In this document: piece after piece, positions 37,268 to 50,300 of the stretch
Layout of the letters: the number at the start of each line of letters is the position of its first letter
Numbering within the stretch: position 1 is the first letter of the stretch
Assembly (NCBI GenBank): GCA_030248135.1
Contig: JASANC010002293.1
Location: forward strand, 1-64,000
Direction: 5' to 3'
DNA from: Theristus sp. LFF4_11
Taxonomy: Eukaryota > Nematoda > Chromadorea > Monhysterida > Xyalidae
DNA: 64,000 nt
The notes under the pieces: model-generated
Told to the model about the DNA's origin: nothing
Seen by the model: the letters and a program-made list of their open reading frames with translations, nothing else
Database searches by the model: none
Position numbers and translations under genes: made by a program

Positions 37268-37690
37268 CTATGGGTCTCCGTAATATGGGTCTCCGTAACT
37301 CAATCATTTCCAATCGTTTTTAAAAACCTCCGTAAAATGTCCGCACTTCCCAGTGTGCAGTTTGAGGGTCCGCGCCGTGTGCTGGGAACATAAAATGTGT
37401 GTCATTTTTCGCAGCACGCACCTCCGTAAAATGTCCGCACTTTTGTCAAGCGTGCTCTTTAAAACTTCCGTAAAATGTCCGTACTTTTGTCAAGGGCCCC
37501 AAATCTGATCATTTCCAATCGTTTTTGAAAACCTCCCTAAAATGTCCGTACTTCTGTTGAGGGTCCGCAGCGTGTGTTGAAAACATAAAACATGTGTCAT
37601 TTTCGCTGCGCGCGACCTCCGTAAAATGTCCGTACTTTTGTCAAGCGTTCTCCGTAAAACCTCCGCAAAATGTCCGTACTTTTGTCAAGG
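37268..37690. repeat. complex tandem repeat
   Basis: The core cctccgtaaaatgtccgcac (or gtac) followed by ttttgtcaag recurs about six times between 37328 and 37690. It lies in a larger unit of roughly 190-200 bp that also contains tcatttccaatcgttttt, gggtccgc and acataaaa(c)atgtgtcatttt. The long unit is present about twice. Confidence 0.8.
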
Positions 37691-38239
37691 GCCCTTCAGA
37701 GATTTTTCTCCACCATTTTAAAATTAGTTCACATTTTTTAATTGACAAATTGGGATTTTCACTTTTTTCGAAGTTCGATTCGATCCCCACTTGCCTTGCA
37801 AGAAGCATCGCTTGCTGTTTCATCGCTTGCTGTTACTACGTTTTGAAGTGCACAAAACTATTGGACTCGACTTGCTGAAGCAAAATTTCAGGCGGACGAA
37901 ACCGCGAAGCAACGCAAGTGCAGCAACATTGCTACACAAAACGAACAGTGGAATAAAAAATGTTATCATTTTGTGCGCAAACCAAGAACGCACAGACAAC
38001 AGCAACCACGTGGTTTCGCTTTCGACAAAAAAAAACACAGCACAACAAGCACAGAATGTGCCAAAATATGTCCACATGTTTTTTGCTGGTTTGCATCAAT
38101 TTTTATTGCGTGCTCGTGTGTGGCTGTTGTGGCGTATGTGCATGGCAGAGGTTGTTGCCTTGACACACTTGAAGAGAAAAACACACAACTCGCGTCTTTT
38201 GAGAAAACAGGGGCTTCCTTCAGCACAAACGAGGTATTA

Positions 38240-38375
38240 TCATTGCGGTCCGCAAAATTCCGGCCCGAAGAGTTGCGGCCCGCTCATTCCGGCCTGAGGA
38301 ACCCTGACCTGCAGTGTTCCGCAGCCAATTCCGGCCCGAAGAATTCCGTCCCGGACTATTCCGGCCCAGTGAAGT
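38240..38375. repeat. GC-rich degenerate short-period repeat
   Basis: Near-copies of attccggcccgaagaattcc with a period of roughly 14-28 bp (gcggcccgctcattccgg, ccaattccggcccgaagaat and others) sit in AT-rich DNA. A weaker block with cggtccactc/gcggcccgac/gcgacccatg units occurs at 38830-38945. Confidence 0.55.
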
Positions 38376-41302
38376 TTCGCTAGCATGAACATTAAAACCA
38401 AACGAAGTGATTTTTAGTGATTAAAAAATATCGTGAACAGTTGTTTAAATTGATTCACACCGCTTGTTTGCAGCTTTGTTAGCCTTGTCTATTTGTGCCT
38501 GAGAAAATTGTAGATTTTTTTGTTCCAGCAAGTTGAACATCCCGTTTTTTGTATGCTTCGGGTTTCCAGATTCCGTCTGGCAGCCAGTCAAGTTGCCTTA
38601 TAAAATTAAAATTTCTTTCGGACCACGTCGATCTTTTTTGTGGTTGCCGCAGACGGGATGCATTGCTGCAACCCTACTGCACTTTGCCTCGTTTTGTGAC
38701 GTGACAATACATCACGATTTTTTTTCAATTTGCGGCTTGCCTTAGGTGCCGCCTTGGTTTTAATGTGGGGAGGGGGTGCAGCACGACCCGTGACCCAATG
38801 TCCTTACCACAAGAAGGGGACCCCCAGAGCAGCGTCCCGCACGGTCAAGTGCGGTCCACTCAACGTACTACGCAGCGGCCCGACAGTAAGCGACCCATGC
38901 GTTTGCGGCCTTGATTAACAGCCCAGGCATCTGCGACCCGGTCCAGGAATGTGCTTTTCTTATTTATTTGTCGCCACCGACAACGACAACACTGGCAAAG
39001 CAACGAAAGTGTGTCAGGGTCAGACTTCGTGAGGGATCGAAGCCGGTACTTTTCGATCGAAACTTTGTAATGCTGCATTGTGAACTTCAAACCTGAACGT
39101 GCTTGACCACGTTTTTATTAACATTACGGAACTATTATTTTGGTCTCGACATGTCCCAATCATCAGGGACGTTGCTGATTTTTTCCAAGCACCGATTATC
39201 GGGTCTTGGCTGTTGGTTGAGGCGATGTTCTCTAATTTCGTTCCTTTCATCGTTTTATTTCTGAGCGATTTTCTTCGTACAGACACAAACAGAAAATATT
39301 GTAGACTGACTAAGGCGATCTTTAGATGAAACATAATTTTTAATATTCAAATATCAAAAATGTCACCCAATACAATGTGAAAAAAAGTCAAACGTGAAAC
39401 AATGCCAACAAATAGTTTTTCAAACGCAAATTTTCACCCACTTTTTATTATTGTATCCCAAAAGTTTTGTTGAATGCAGACCCAGAGAAAGCTTTTTACA
39501 CTTTACAGCGTGGCACATGCAAAAAAAAACATTTTTTCTAGTTAATTTGTTAGGCTTATGGTTTGTAATACTGACGTGACAATTGTGACTACAAAACTAC
39601 ACTGATACTGTTGTGAACACAAACAAGAATCGAATGATAAAAAGCTTCAAAACAAGACGATGAAGCCATACTATGAAAAACGGACGTTTTGCTGCGCTTT
39701 TTGAACAGGAAGAAGCTAAAACAAAGATAAACAATGAAAACTGTCAAAAATGTTATACCCTGTGTAAGAAGCAAAATACATCTGAGAAGGAAAAACAGCA
39801 AAGTTGCAAAGGTCAGTGAATTATTTTTGTCTTCGACACGTTCTCAACACCTTCACGAAGCACAAACTGAATTCTGCAAGTTTGACAGCGTCTATTTCTG
39901 TTTAAAAAGTTTTACTTCAATTGGCGAACGACATATAAAACAAAAACAATGAACGATACTTTCATGATCAGAAAACCACATTGACCAACTGACCATTTTT
40001 GATCAATCACACCATAAATAATCTTTTACCGACTGACCAATTGACCTTTGGAAAAGTATCAAAGTTATTTACAATATTGTCTCAACTCTGCTTCCCATGT
40101 TTCAGCGACTTGTTGCAGCGATAACCAGAACTACAGTAGGTTGTTACTTCACTTCACACAGAGATCCATTTTTTAGCAAATGACGCCGTTGTTGCTGCGG
40201 GATGTCGTTAGAACATGCGATTGAGGGCCCAAAGTTACTTTTGATTGTTGACCATTGTTCATCCAAGGGACGTGTTTATTGATTTGATAGAACAGAAGTG
40301 GTGCTGTTCCTAACTGATGAAACGCAACGCAACAGATTTTCAGATGAACGATAGTCAACGGTGAACAATTAAAAACGACACGCAATGGAACAAAAGTTTT
40401 AAAAAACAATTTACACATGAGAACACTATCTAACGACAAGGCAACTGAACCGGTACATAGTGAAATTTTTTATTGCATAAAATAAGTACAATTAGTCGAC
40501 AGCGGAAACGAAGCAAGACAAAGCCCAAATACAGATCTTTGTTTTAGCTCACTTCGTTTCCTTCTACATAAAACCATATTGCTCAATAAAGATGTTGCTT
40601 AATCTGAAGGCAACCGTTTATTTTAGCACGCTACATAAAAGTAAATTTGTTTTGCATTTTGGAGTCAAGTAGAACAATGTAAGCCACAGACGAGCACAGA
40701 ACAGTTTGAATGTGAATCGTAAATTACACAACTATTACTGATTATTTGAAAGAGTATAGCGACCTGCCAAAAAATCAATCATGTTTTTTCGGCCCTGTAT
40801 CGATCATTTTGACCATGTAAAAACCACTGCTGCTAACTAAACAAATATAACAACGAAACCTGATCAAAAATTATCCAGAAGAGTTTTTCGTAATCTATGT
40901 TCGTTGTATGTTGATTATATTATAACTTTTCAACAGAACGGTACACATATCGATGTAAATCACTATTTAGGTACAAACCAGTAAGCTTATATACAAGTAG
41001 AAGTAACAATGTTCTCGATGCTTGTGGAATTTGGAAAGTAATAAACATTGTAATGAATCATAAAAAAACAAAAGTTCGACTGACCACAGCAATAATGGCA
41101 GATACAGGTTTTCTAAACTTACAAACAACTTTTCTCACACTATATACTGTCATCAACGGTTCAGTCTGTTGATCTGAAATATTAACCTCTGCAGATGCGA
41201 ATTCAACAAGCAACAAACTGATAACAACAACCGATACTTGTATCTAATTGAGAACTGTGACGACGCAGGCGACGGCGTTGCTTTCTTGTGATCAGCAATC
41301 TA
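38376..41302. other. intergenic, 3' flank of TCF/LEF
   Basis: AT-rich, with no coding sequence recognised. Minus-strand AATAAA hexamers (tttatt on the plus strand) occur at about 40275, 40468 and 40617 and could end the TCF mRNA, but none can be chosen. The GC-rich block near 38830-38945 is noted with the previous repeat. Confidence 0.45.
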
Positions 41303-44300
41303 TCAAACAGCTGCAAAAGTTCTGCCGGGCGGCGTTGCCGTGACGGCACCAGCGATCGCCGACGGAGTCAAAGGTGTCGGCCGAAGTGGCGTCATTTTGG
41401 CCGGTGACGCAGTGTTTGAACTTTGATGCTTCAAATCGAGTATGGTCTCATCAACGTCACTCTCGTCACTGTAGCCATCCATCATCAGGTCCTCGTGGTC
41501 TTCCTCGCCCGAATCGTCGTCATCGTCAGCATGTCCATTCGATGTGGTTGTTGTGGTGACACGATGACGATCAGAGCTTGACGTTGCACTGCTGCTGTTG
41601 CTGCAGTGAGACGCAGCGGATGCCGTGCCCGAGTCGGCCGAGCCCAACGTCGGTCGTCGACCGCCGATGCCGTTCACAACAGTCAATGGAGGGAGTGTGG
41701 TTGATGTGCTCGCAGCGAGTGACGCCGCTGTGAACAGAGTATGTGCGGCAGTGTGCGACGTTGTCGTTGGCATGACGCCGGCAGTGGTTGGCAGATGCAA
41801 CTGCTGATGCATCTGCTGCAACTGGTGAACACTGCCCGGCGCTGACAGTTCGGAGGTGCCCGACGACATGCCCTCCGGCGAGCCGTGCGTCGTCGACGTC
41901 ACCTGCGCCGGCGGACTCTGCTCCTCGCTTGAGCCGGTCGTCTTGGCGCCCTTGCCTTTCGAGCCGTCTTGCGCCTCGCGGAACCAGAGACAGCGCTTCT
42001 TGCGGCGACAATGCTTACACCATTGCGACTGCTTCTCGAGGCCGAAGCGTGCACGACACTTTTTGAGTTCGCCGTTTTCTGAAGATTGCGGCAGTGGCTT
42101 ATTGGAGAATCGCTTTTTGTGAAGAATAACGTTTTTAGTCTTTAAACTGTGCAGGTAATTCAACCATGAGCACACGGAAGTCGACAAAGGGTTCGTCGTC
42201 TCTACCAAGGTGAGGTCACACTGTGTCAAGTTGATTTACCTGTATAATCACCGGGACTTTTCTCTCGCTTTCGTTTCTTCTTTTTGTTGATCGCATAGTT
42301 GTCACGCGCCGACCACCCTGGATACTTCTGCATGTGCTTCTGACGTTCGTCGCGTGCCATTTGGTAATACTTTTGCTGCTCTTCGTGCGATAATGTGTGC
42401 CACTATAAATTTTTAAGTACATTGTTTGTTGTACTTGTTGTTTGTACACGTTGTTTGTTAACGGACGTTTGTTGTTGTTAAATTGACGAGTCGTCATTCG
42501 AACCGAAAAAAAATAAGGCCCAAAAGATGAACCAAATGAGCGATGATCACTGACCAATCTGCCGAGTTCCTTGTTGAGCTCTGCAGACTGTCGCTCTTTG
42601 TAGCCGCGTTCCTCCATCAACTTCTGCCGGTTCTCTTTCATGAACAGCATGAACGCATTCAGCGGCTTTTTGATATGGTCGGCGTCACGTTCGCGTTTTT
42701 CTTTCTTCGCTGCACGCCTCTCCGCCGCATCCCGCTGTTCCTTGATGTCAACGCCGTTTCGTTGCGCCGAACTTGTTTGAGACTGCACATTTCATCAGCT
42801 TATAAGTTTCCGCTTGAATGATCGTGTGTGCTACAACCAACTGAACTGCAGTAGACACAGCAAAGCCGTACCTGCAGCTGCAACTGTCGGCGTGACGTGT
42901 GAGCGGATTTTCGTTCGGACGCATGATGATGCCTGCCCTCGGACTGCGACGACTGCGACGCCGAGACTGCGAGTGAGTTTGCCAGATGTGTCGGTGTCAT
43001 CGTGATATTTGGCATTGGCAGACGAGCCATCGAGGCCAACGGATTGAAGCGCAGTTGCAGCGTTGATGGCAACGACACGGAGCTGCTTTGACTGCTGCTG
43101 CAAAGTAGCACACAGGCATTGTTATTTTGCATCGTAAGAAATGAAGGCTAGCGTGAGATGTACCTGGCAGCGGAGGCGGCCGCAGCAGCAGCGGCGTGGT
43201 GTTTCAACGCTGCGGACATCATCTGCTCCATGGACGCCTGCGCCGCATCACGCACCGACTTCGGCTGCGTCGGAACGATCGGTGTGCCCGTGGCAGGACT
43301 GAAAGCATACGCTCCAATCAGTACGATTTTATTTTTTAAAGGTCTCCGTTTGATACGCTGTTCATGCAGTTTTATCGGAGTTCCTGCGGTTCGCGAAATA
43401 AAATGATGATGATGATGATGTACGTCTGCTGTGAACGATGGCGCACATCATTGATACTCACCTGTGAATCGGTGACAGATTCACCGGAGACGCTGTGCCA
43501 GCTGCAGCCGCTGCCGCCGCCGCCTGGTTCACCATCGGACTGAATCGTGTGCCGAACGGAGCGAAAGAACTGAAATTACACATGTGTTGCTGAGCACATG
43601 TCTATCAAACGGTCCAGTTTCAGAATGTCTACAACTGAAAAAAACTCACTACAGATCGGCGAAACTTGGCGACATGCCGTGCACGGCGGCTGCGGCGGCC
43701 GGGTAGAACGGGGATGCAAACGAGGGCGAATGGCCGGCCGATTTGATGGCCGCATCGAGCGACAGCGCACTCAGCGGCGTCGTCGGTGTGGCCGCGTGCG
43801 CTGGCGGTGGCGCTACGCCCCCGCCCCCATTGGCCCGAGGCGGCGTCAGAAACGCCGGATTCAACGGCAACGCGTACGGCTGACCCTGCAGTGAATCGCG
43901 ACTGAGGTGATTCTTGCGTTGGTTAACATTGAGGAAAGCACTGCTGAAAATTTGTACGCTTCAATTTCTGACCGCCTTAAAACTGCAATGACACAATCAG
44001 TTTCAAGTCCTACCATTGTAGAACACACACAAAACACATTTAGCCAAACGCAAGTGGCCTGATCTAATCCGTCGGCTGTCACGACAAGCGAGAACGTTCA
44101 GCAATTACAATCGGCGATCATTCAATCTGCGAAACGAACACCGGCGTCGCTAATTCGCTCGAATTTTTCAACAATCGAGTTATAATCGTGAGAATCGGAA
44201 CTTTTCGGCCCACAAAATGACAAAGTGTTACATCACGGGTAGTACGGTAGCTCTGACAACAGCCTCCACTGATGTTGTTGGTACTTTGAATCGAACACTG

Positions 44301-47300
44301 GCAGAAAAAGACCGCCGAGCCGAGTTGAATGAAATATAATCACAGACGCACGGCAGTGCGGTGTGAAACCGAAGTGACTCGCTGTTGGTCGGAAAATAAT
44401 TGCACAATAATATCAGAAAGGACTGCGGTCGGCCGGCGACAATGCCGCTGCATGCATAATGCGATCACGAAATTGGGTACGCCTTGCGACAAAGCAGCAA
44501 GTCAGCGACACAAGAAAACGCAACCGCGAGTGCAGCCGACGCACAATGGGCACGTGCATAGCATCAATAGATCGCGCTCTTTGATTATAGTAGGAGAGAC
44601 AGGTGACAAAATCGCACATGCGGCGAGGGCGCACAAAACTACACAATCGAGTGTGTCCCGAACGAAAATTGGCCAACGCACGCAACCGTCGAAGTGCATA
44701 ACGCACACGGCGGCCACCCGGGGTCACAGCAGAGCGGGCCCGGTGACAATGCGTTTCACGTGGCAACTGCAGAGTTCGTGTGCAAGTGATAATTAGCCGA
44801 CTGACTCGAATGTGTTTCGTTCAAATTGTCACCAGCACATTTTTGATTGAGCAATTCTTGTGATGAACGCCTCACCTCAGTGGTGTACGGTTACAATGCA
44901 CACGCACATGCATGATTACACTGATAAGCGTCGTCAATGTGTGTGCTGCCGTCGAATTGCATGCCAATGTTAAAACGAGTGTGAGATAATGAGTTGGGCG
45001 GATGTGAGTGTCTCTGGCTGCAGCGTGAGCAGCAACCAGCCGGCCACACCGTTGCAGTCATGCCAGTGTCGTGCAGTTCTTCACAGTCACCTTTACACTT
45101 TGTGTCTTCTGTGGCATCACAGATCTCCAATCCAAACATATCATCAAGACACGCAATTTCGCGTCCGTTTCTGGTGAACCAAAGTGCTTCATATATGAAT
45201 TTCTTGCGCGATCGGTTGCGTGCTATTGTGTTGCTGAGTAACAAAGGCGTGCTGTCGGGTGGTGCAATCAGCGGAAACCGACGTGCACTCGGTCATGTCA
45301 CACAGGTGCAATTGAACTAAATTTACTAAATGAGCTGTCATCACATTGATAGACACGCACTCTGAACAACAACGATTCATTGAGATTGCCTCTGTCAAAT
45401 AGTCAACAACGATTTGCACAACAACCAGCAGACGCACGATGCGCAGAGTTGATGACCGGTCGCCCTTGTGGCCGTGCGCCGACCGACATACGCGGCATGT
45501 GGTGATTGTTGCAGCGTATCAGCGTTTCACGGCCACACCAGCACACCAACAGTGCTGCACACACGTGTCAATTATTAACTCACTCATATGAATAGTCGTG
45601 TCCGCTCAATTTGTGCATAATCTACATTTCGTCGCCTCAGACTCCCCTCGCTTCAATGATGCTGATTTGTATTCTGTCTATTATTATTATGTCATAACAC
45701 TTGGAAGTATCATGCTGTTACGGATGAGTCAAAAGTACAACCAAAGAACATGACACATTTTCACGGGAGCAGCGCAATCTTCGAATTTGTCGATCAACCT
45801 CGTACTTTTTATCGTTGCCATCTTTTTATCTTACAATCGGCACCATTGCCATTTTTTAGTTTTGGATTTACTGAACCAGATCAAATATTATGATCCTCAA
45901 GAACGGCCTTAGCACTGCCTAAAAAGCTTGCTCACCACAAAAATGAACTGTCCCTTTCACGACCGGCAACATTTTATAAAAAAGCAATCGTTGTTGCAGT
46001 TGTGCTGTCGTAATGTGAGAACAACGTTGATGACGGCTGTTTTCACTGAGCGCACTATAAAACTGCCTTGACAGAAGCGACTGCGTTTTGGCAAACCGTT
46101 ATGACACGACAAACAACACACACACCAATGTGCAACAGCAGAATTGAGCTGCTATGTTGTTGAAATCAACGATAAAAAACTCGACATCGAAAAAACAATG
46201 CGTGCACCGACGTTTATCAACGCGCGTTCGCAACTGGTACCTGCGTGCAACGTGCAACATCAATCGTCGTTTGCACTGCTCGTTTTGTTTTGCTTCAAAC
46301 TGCTGCAATCAACAAATCACACCGTTGCCGTTCGGGCTGCATGCAGCGATTATTGCCTTGAAGACACCCCATACCTTCTTCTGAACGTCCATAAATTCAT
46401 AAGCACCGTACGTTTTACGCTAGCCAATAAAAAGACGGTCAGCGAAAATTTATACCGAATAAGTTTTGTTATTCATTTCTTCGAATTTACTTTTAAATAA
46501 TGATTGTGTTACGAGTGAACAATATCCTTAAGCAGAGAATTTAGCTGGCCAAAACAACAAAACAATGATGCAACCTAAAATTGTAAATGTTACAACGGTT
46601 GACGCACATAATTCAGCCAGTTTTGGTGCTCCCCCTTGCGTTTTTTACGACCGAACACTTTTCTCCGTTCCAACTGCCATCATTGCCACAATAAATTTCT
46701 TGCACGACACTCGTTCAGAAAAAAGCATGCTGCCAAGTATCATTAGAACTGAGAAGGTACGAACACGCCATTTTGGAGCAAGTTTGCCTTGAACCAATCG
46801 GACACAACAACAATCTATCTGCCTTGCCTTTACAGTCTGAGTCCAGTCAACAATTAGCAAAATACCCATGTGCACTTCATCCTGTGGTCACCGTTTGGTC
46901 ATCTGAACCCAGCATTCCTTCCATCATTCCTTCTGGTTGCACCGCAATCTGATTAGTGATCAGTGATTGTGACCCAGTAGACATTCACGCACGAATCAAA
47001 CGGCTGAATTAAAAGAATCATTATAAATGAAAACAAGAAAGCGTTACCAAATGGTAATGTGCGGAGGAGTGTGAGAACACAAAACTTAGCAACTACTGCC
47101 ATCCAAATGGTGACGGATATGATGACATGCCGACTTTGGCGATGTCGGCAACCGAGCGGTTAATCAAATTAACGACTGCTCATTTGTCTTTTGCGGCAAC
47201 AGACAACACTAAATTCATACGACTCCACCACCGAACGTGTATCTGTGCACTTGCATTGCCACTTGCCATATTACACCACATAAATCGTCCGTACCGTTGC

Positions 47301-50300
47301 GTTGTGCACTCGACTTAGTTTCGGAAAAAACGGCAAATCGTGTTTCATGCGCTGCTATGAAAAAAGCGATCACAACCGCCACACAGCACTTTCATATCGC
47401 AGCAATAACTGTGCATCAAGTTGAAAGTGTGATTCTTGCAGTTGGTTTTTAGAACACCATACCACAACCACGAAACTTATGTTCAACTAAAAATCAAAAC
47501 ATGCAAAATCGGCAAAAAACCCATGTCTATTTGAAGACCAAACTTGCAGAGTTCTAAATGACCGTTTTAGAGAAACTTTATGTGCCTTCAACATTGAAAC
47601 CACTGCTCATTAATGCTTGCTTGCAAGTCAGACTGGACGACGCGACGCGTTTAGGCTTGCAATTTGATCGCAAGTTGTCACTGAAGAAACACACACCGCT
47701 GTGTGGACTGAGTGCTGATCCGAATGCAGTTGACGGCGTTTCGATGCTCTGTTAGCGCCATCATACAGATCAAGAAGCGACCGTGTAAAGAGATACCAAA
47801 ACGAAGGAGAGATGTAGATCGATTGAACCAATGCAGACAAAAACCAAGCTCAACTGAAAACTCAATCGTCGCACCGTAAACACCACCCCTGGCTCCCGGT
47901 CAAATAAACTGAGGGAAAATAAAGAATGTGAAAGAAATCACACATTAAAGCAGAGGTATAAAGGGTGTGGCCACACGTGTGTTGCACCGATGTTGCTATT
48001 GCTGTGCGAACGTCGCAACAACAGATGTCAAAGAGAACCACTACAAAACACAAATAAACACAAAAGAAATCGGAGAATATCTATCCGGAAAGCATTCACA
48101 ATCCACACATGACCACTCTGAAAAAATAAAGATATTTCATAACCACTGCTCGTTCTAAACGCCAAAGTGCTTGGTGAAGCGGTGAATACGAAACCCAAGT
48201 CAGTGTTATTCAATCGATAGGACCGAAAACGACCAGGGCACTCTCTATCAAAATACAAATGCAAAGAAACACCAAGTTCACAGCAGATTTGATTATTTGC
48301 GCTCCACCGGGTCTGGAGGTCACCAACAGAGCAAGAGCAAAGCAGCGTTCAACTGTGCACTCTGATTAGAACAGGGCCGACACTTGGTGCCAAGACAAGG
48401 TGTGCGCTACTTTTGTCGGTTCGGTGGTACATGTTCTTCGTTTCCACCTTGTGACTCGTCTGAAATCATCTGTCCACCCGCATGGCACAGTTCGGCTGCG
48501 ACTGCGAGATTTCAAACGGAAACGGATAAATGGTACGCAAGGTCTCCAAATCAACAAAAACTGTGAAACGGCCAACAATGAATGACTATTTGAAATTGAG
48601 AAAATCCCCGACACAACAGTTTGCACGCCATAAATCGCACGTCGTTCGTTAAGTCAATAACGAGCGATATATTGACGATATTTATTACAGCAAACTGTCA
48701 ACAGTGAACAAACATTAAAAAACGCGTTCTCTTGTTGTGTGTCGCAGCGGTGCATCGTGCCGCACAAATCAACTTGTAACACTAACACCGTCACTGAACG
48801 CTCGCTCGCCCAGGTTGCCACTGAATTGTTGCATTCAGGACACAGTTTACACGCCCCTGTGACCTCGAGTCAAAAGTCGCTCAATAAATTAACAGTGATC
48901 CTTAACGTATTGTAACGACTGGCTTCTGCAGCTTGTCACCATTGTCCTGTCGTGTGTACTTTCTGTCAACATGCAACAGCGAGCGCTGTACACAGACGAT
49001 TCAAGTTCACAATGCGAAAACCAAGATCATCGCATTTTCTTTTGTGCGCTGTTGTTTGTTTCTTGACGGACATAAAGCCACTTCAATTGAATGCCTGTGC
49101 TAAACGATTACTTTCAAGATAACAAGCAAGCTAGATAGCGTCATCATCACTTTGTGTGTGAAAATAGACGAAATGGCCAAATTGAAAACGCTGCTCAAAC
49201 GTGGAAATATTTTTTTGAACAACTTTAATATCAACATTACATACAGTTCAAGACTTGTACTGTCCATTCATTCATTCATTTCTAGCATTGCCCTTCCCCT
49301 TATTGTCGGTGCCGTGTCCTCAGCTAGTCATAAATCACAACTCTGAAAATAACGGCATCCTGTCCGAGACAACCCAATTCGACCATTCATCAAATTGAAA
49401 CACCAGCAATAGACCATAAATTGAAAATATGGACGGCAAATAGGATTGAAACTAACGAAAAAACAGCACGTCACACAGTAAACGTCAAATTTCAGTGTAG
49501 TCCACACCCTCAGCTCGTTTGTATGTTTTGTAATCACTGAGTGATCGCTTATCGTCGGTAACAACAATAAAACGAAAATATGAAGCTGTTAGCTGTCTTT
49601 GTGTGCTGACTGCATAATCGGACGCTTCTGCACGCGTGCGAGAGTGTGAACGAGCATCATAAAAATGCTCAACGATCAACAGTCGTCGTGTCGTAAAGCG
49701 GCGTAAAAACGAGCTGATTGTAAAGCGCCACATACAATGTAATTACGACATTCATTGATTCATTGTGCGCAAGAGATCAGCGTAATAATCATTACGAGCA
49801 GCACTCCTAAAAGTCGCGGCCGTCTAACAACGTGCGTACTGCTGTGGTGGCCCATAAAAACGAACGTGCGGACACGTCGGCTTTGTGTGCCAGACACAGC
49901 CGCAGCAGTGTGTCGTCGTTGCTGTGCTTAGCTGACTCAGAGATCATCATAACACACACGGCATGGCATTCGCTGCTCTATCGTGATAATCAACAAACTC
50001 GCAATTGTCACTCAAACGGTGCAAAGATTGAAAACAAAGCGGACTATTCAGCTATGAGAAACAAAGACCACCATCGACAAATAACTGCTTCCCCATTTGA
50101 CCAGCAGAAGCATCCGTAATCAACACCAAAGCCAACAGTGTTGCGGTATGCCAAAAAATTGAACGTTGAGTGGTTCACCACGAGACGCACGGAGTTGCGT
50201 TTGCACTCAAATTTCAACGAAGCTTTCGCCCCCTCGGCGTACAACTGAATCAGCAGCAACAAAACGCAGCACGCCGCCTGTCAATCAGGTGTGTGTCCTC

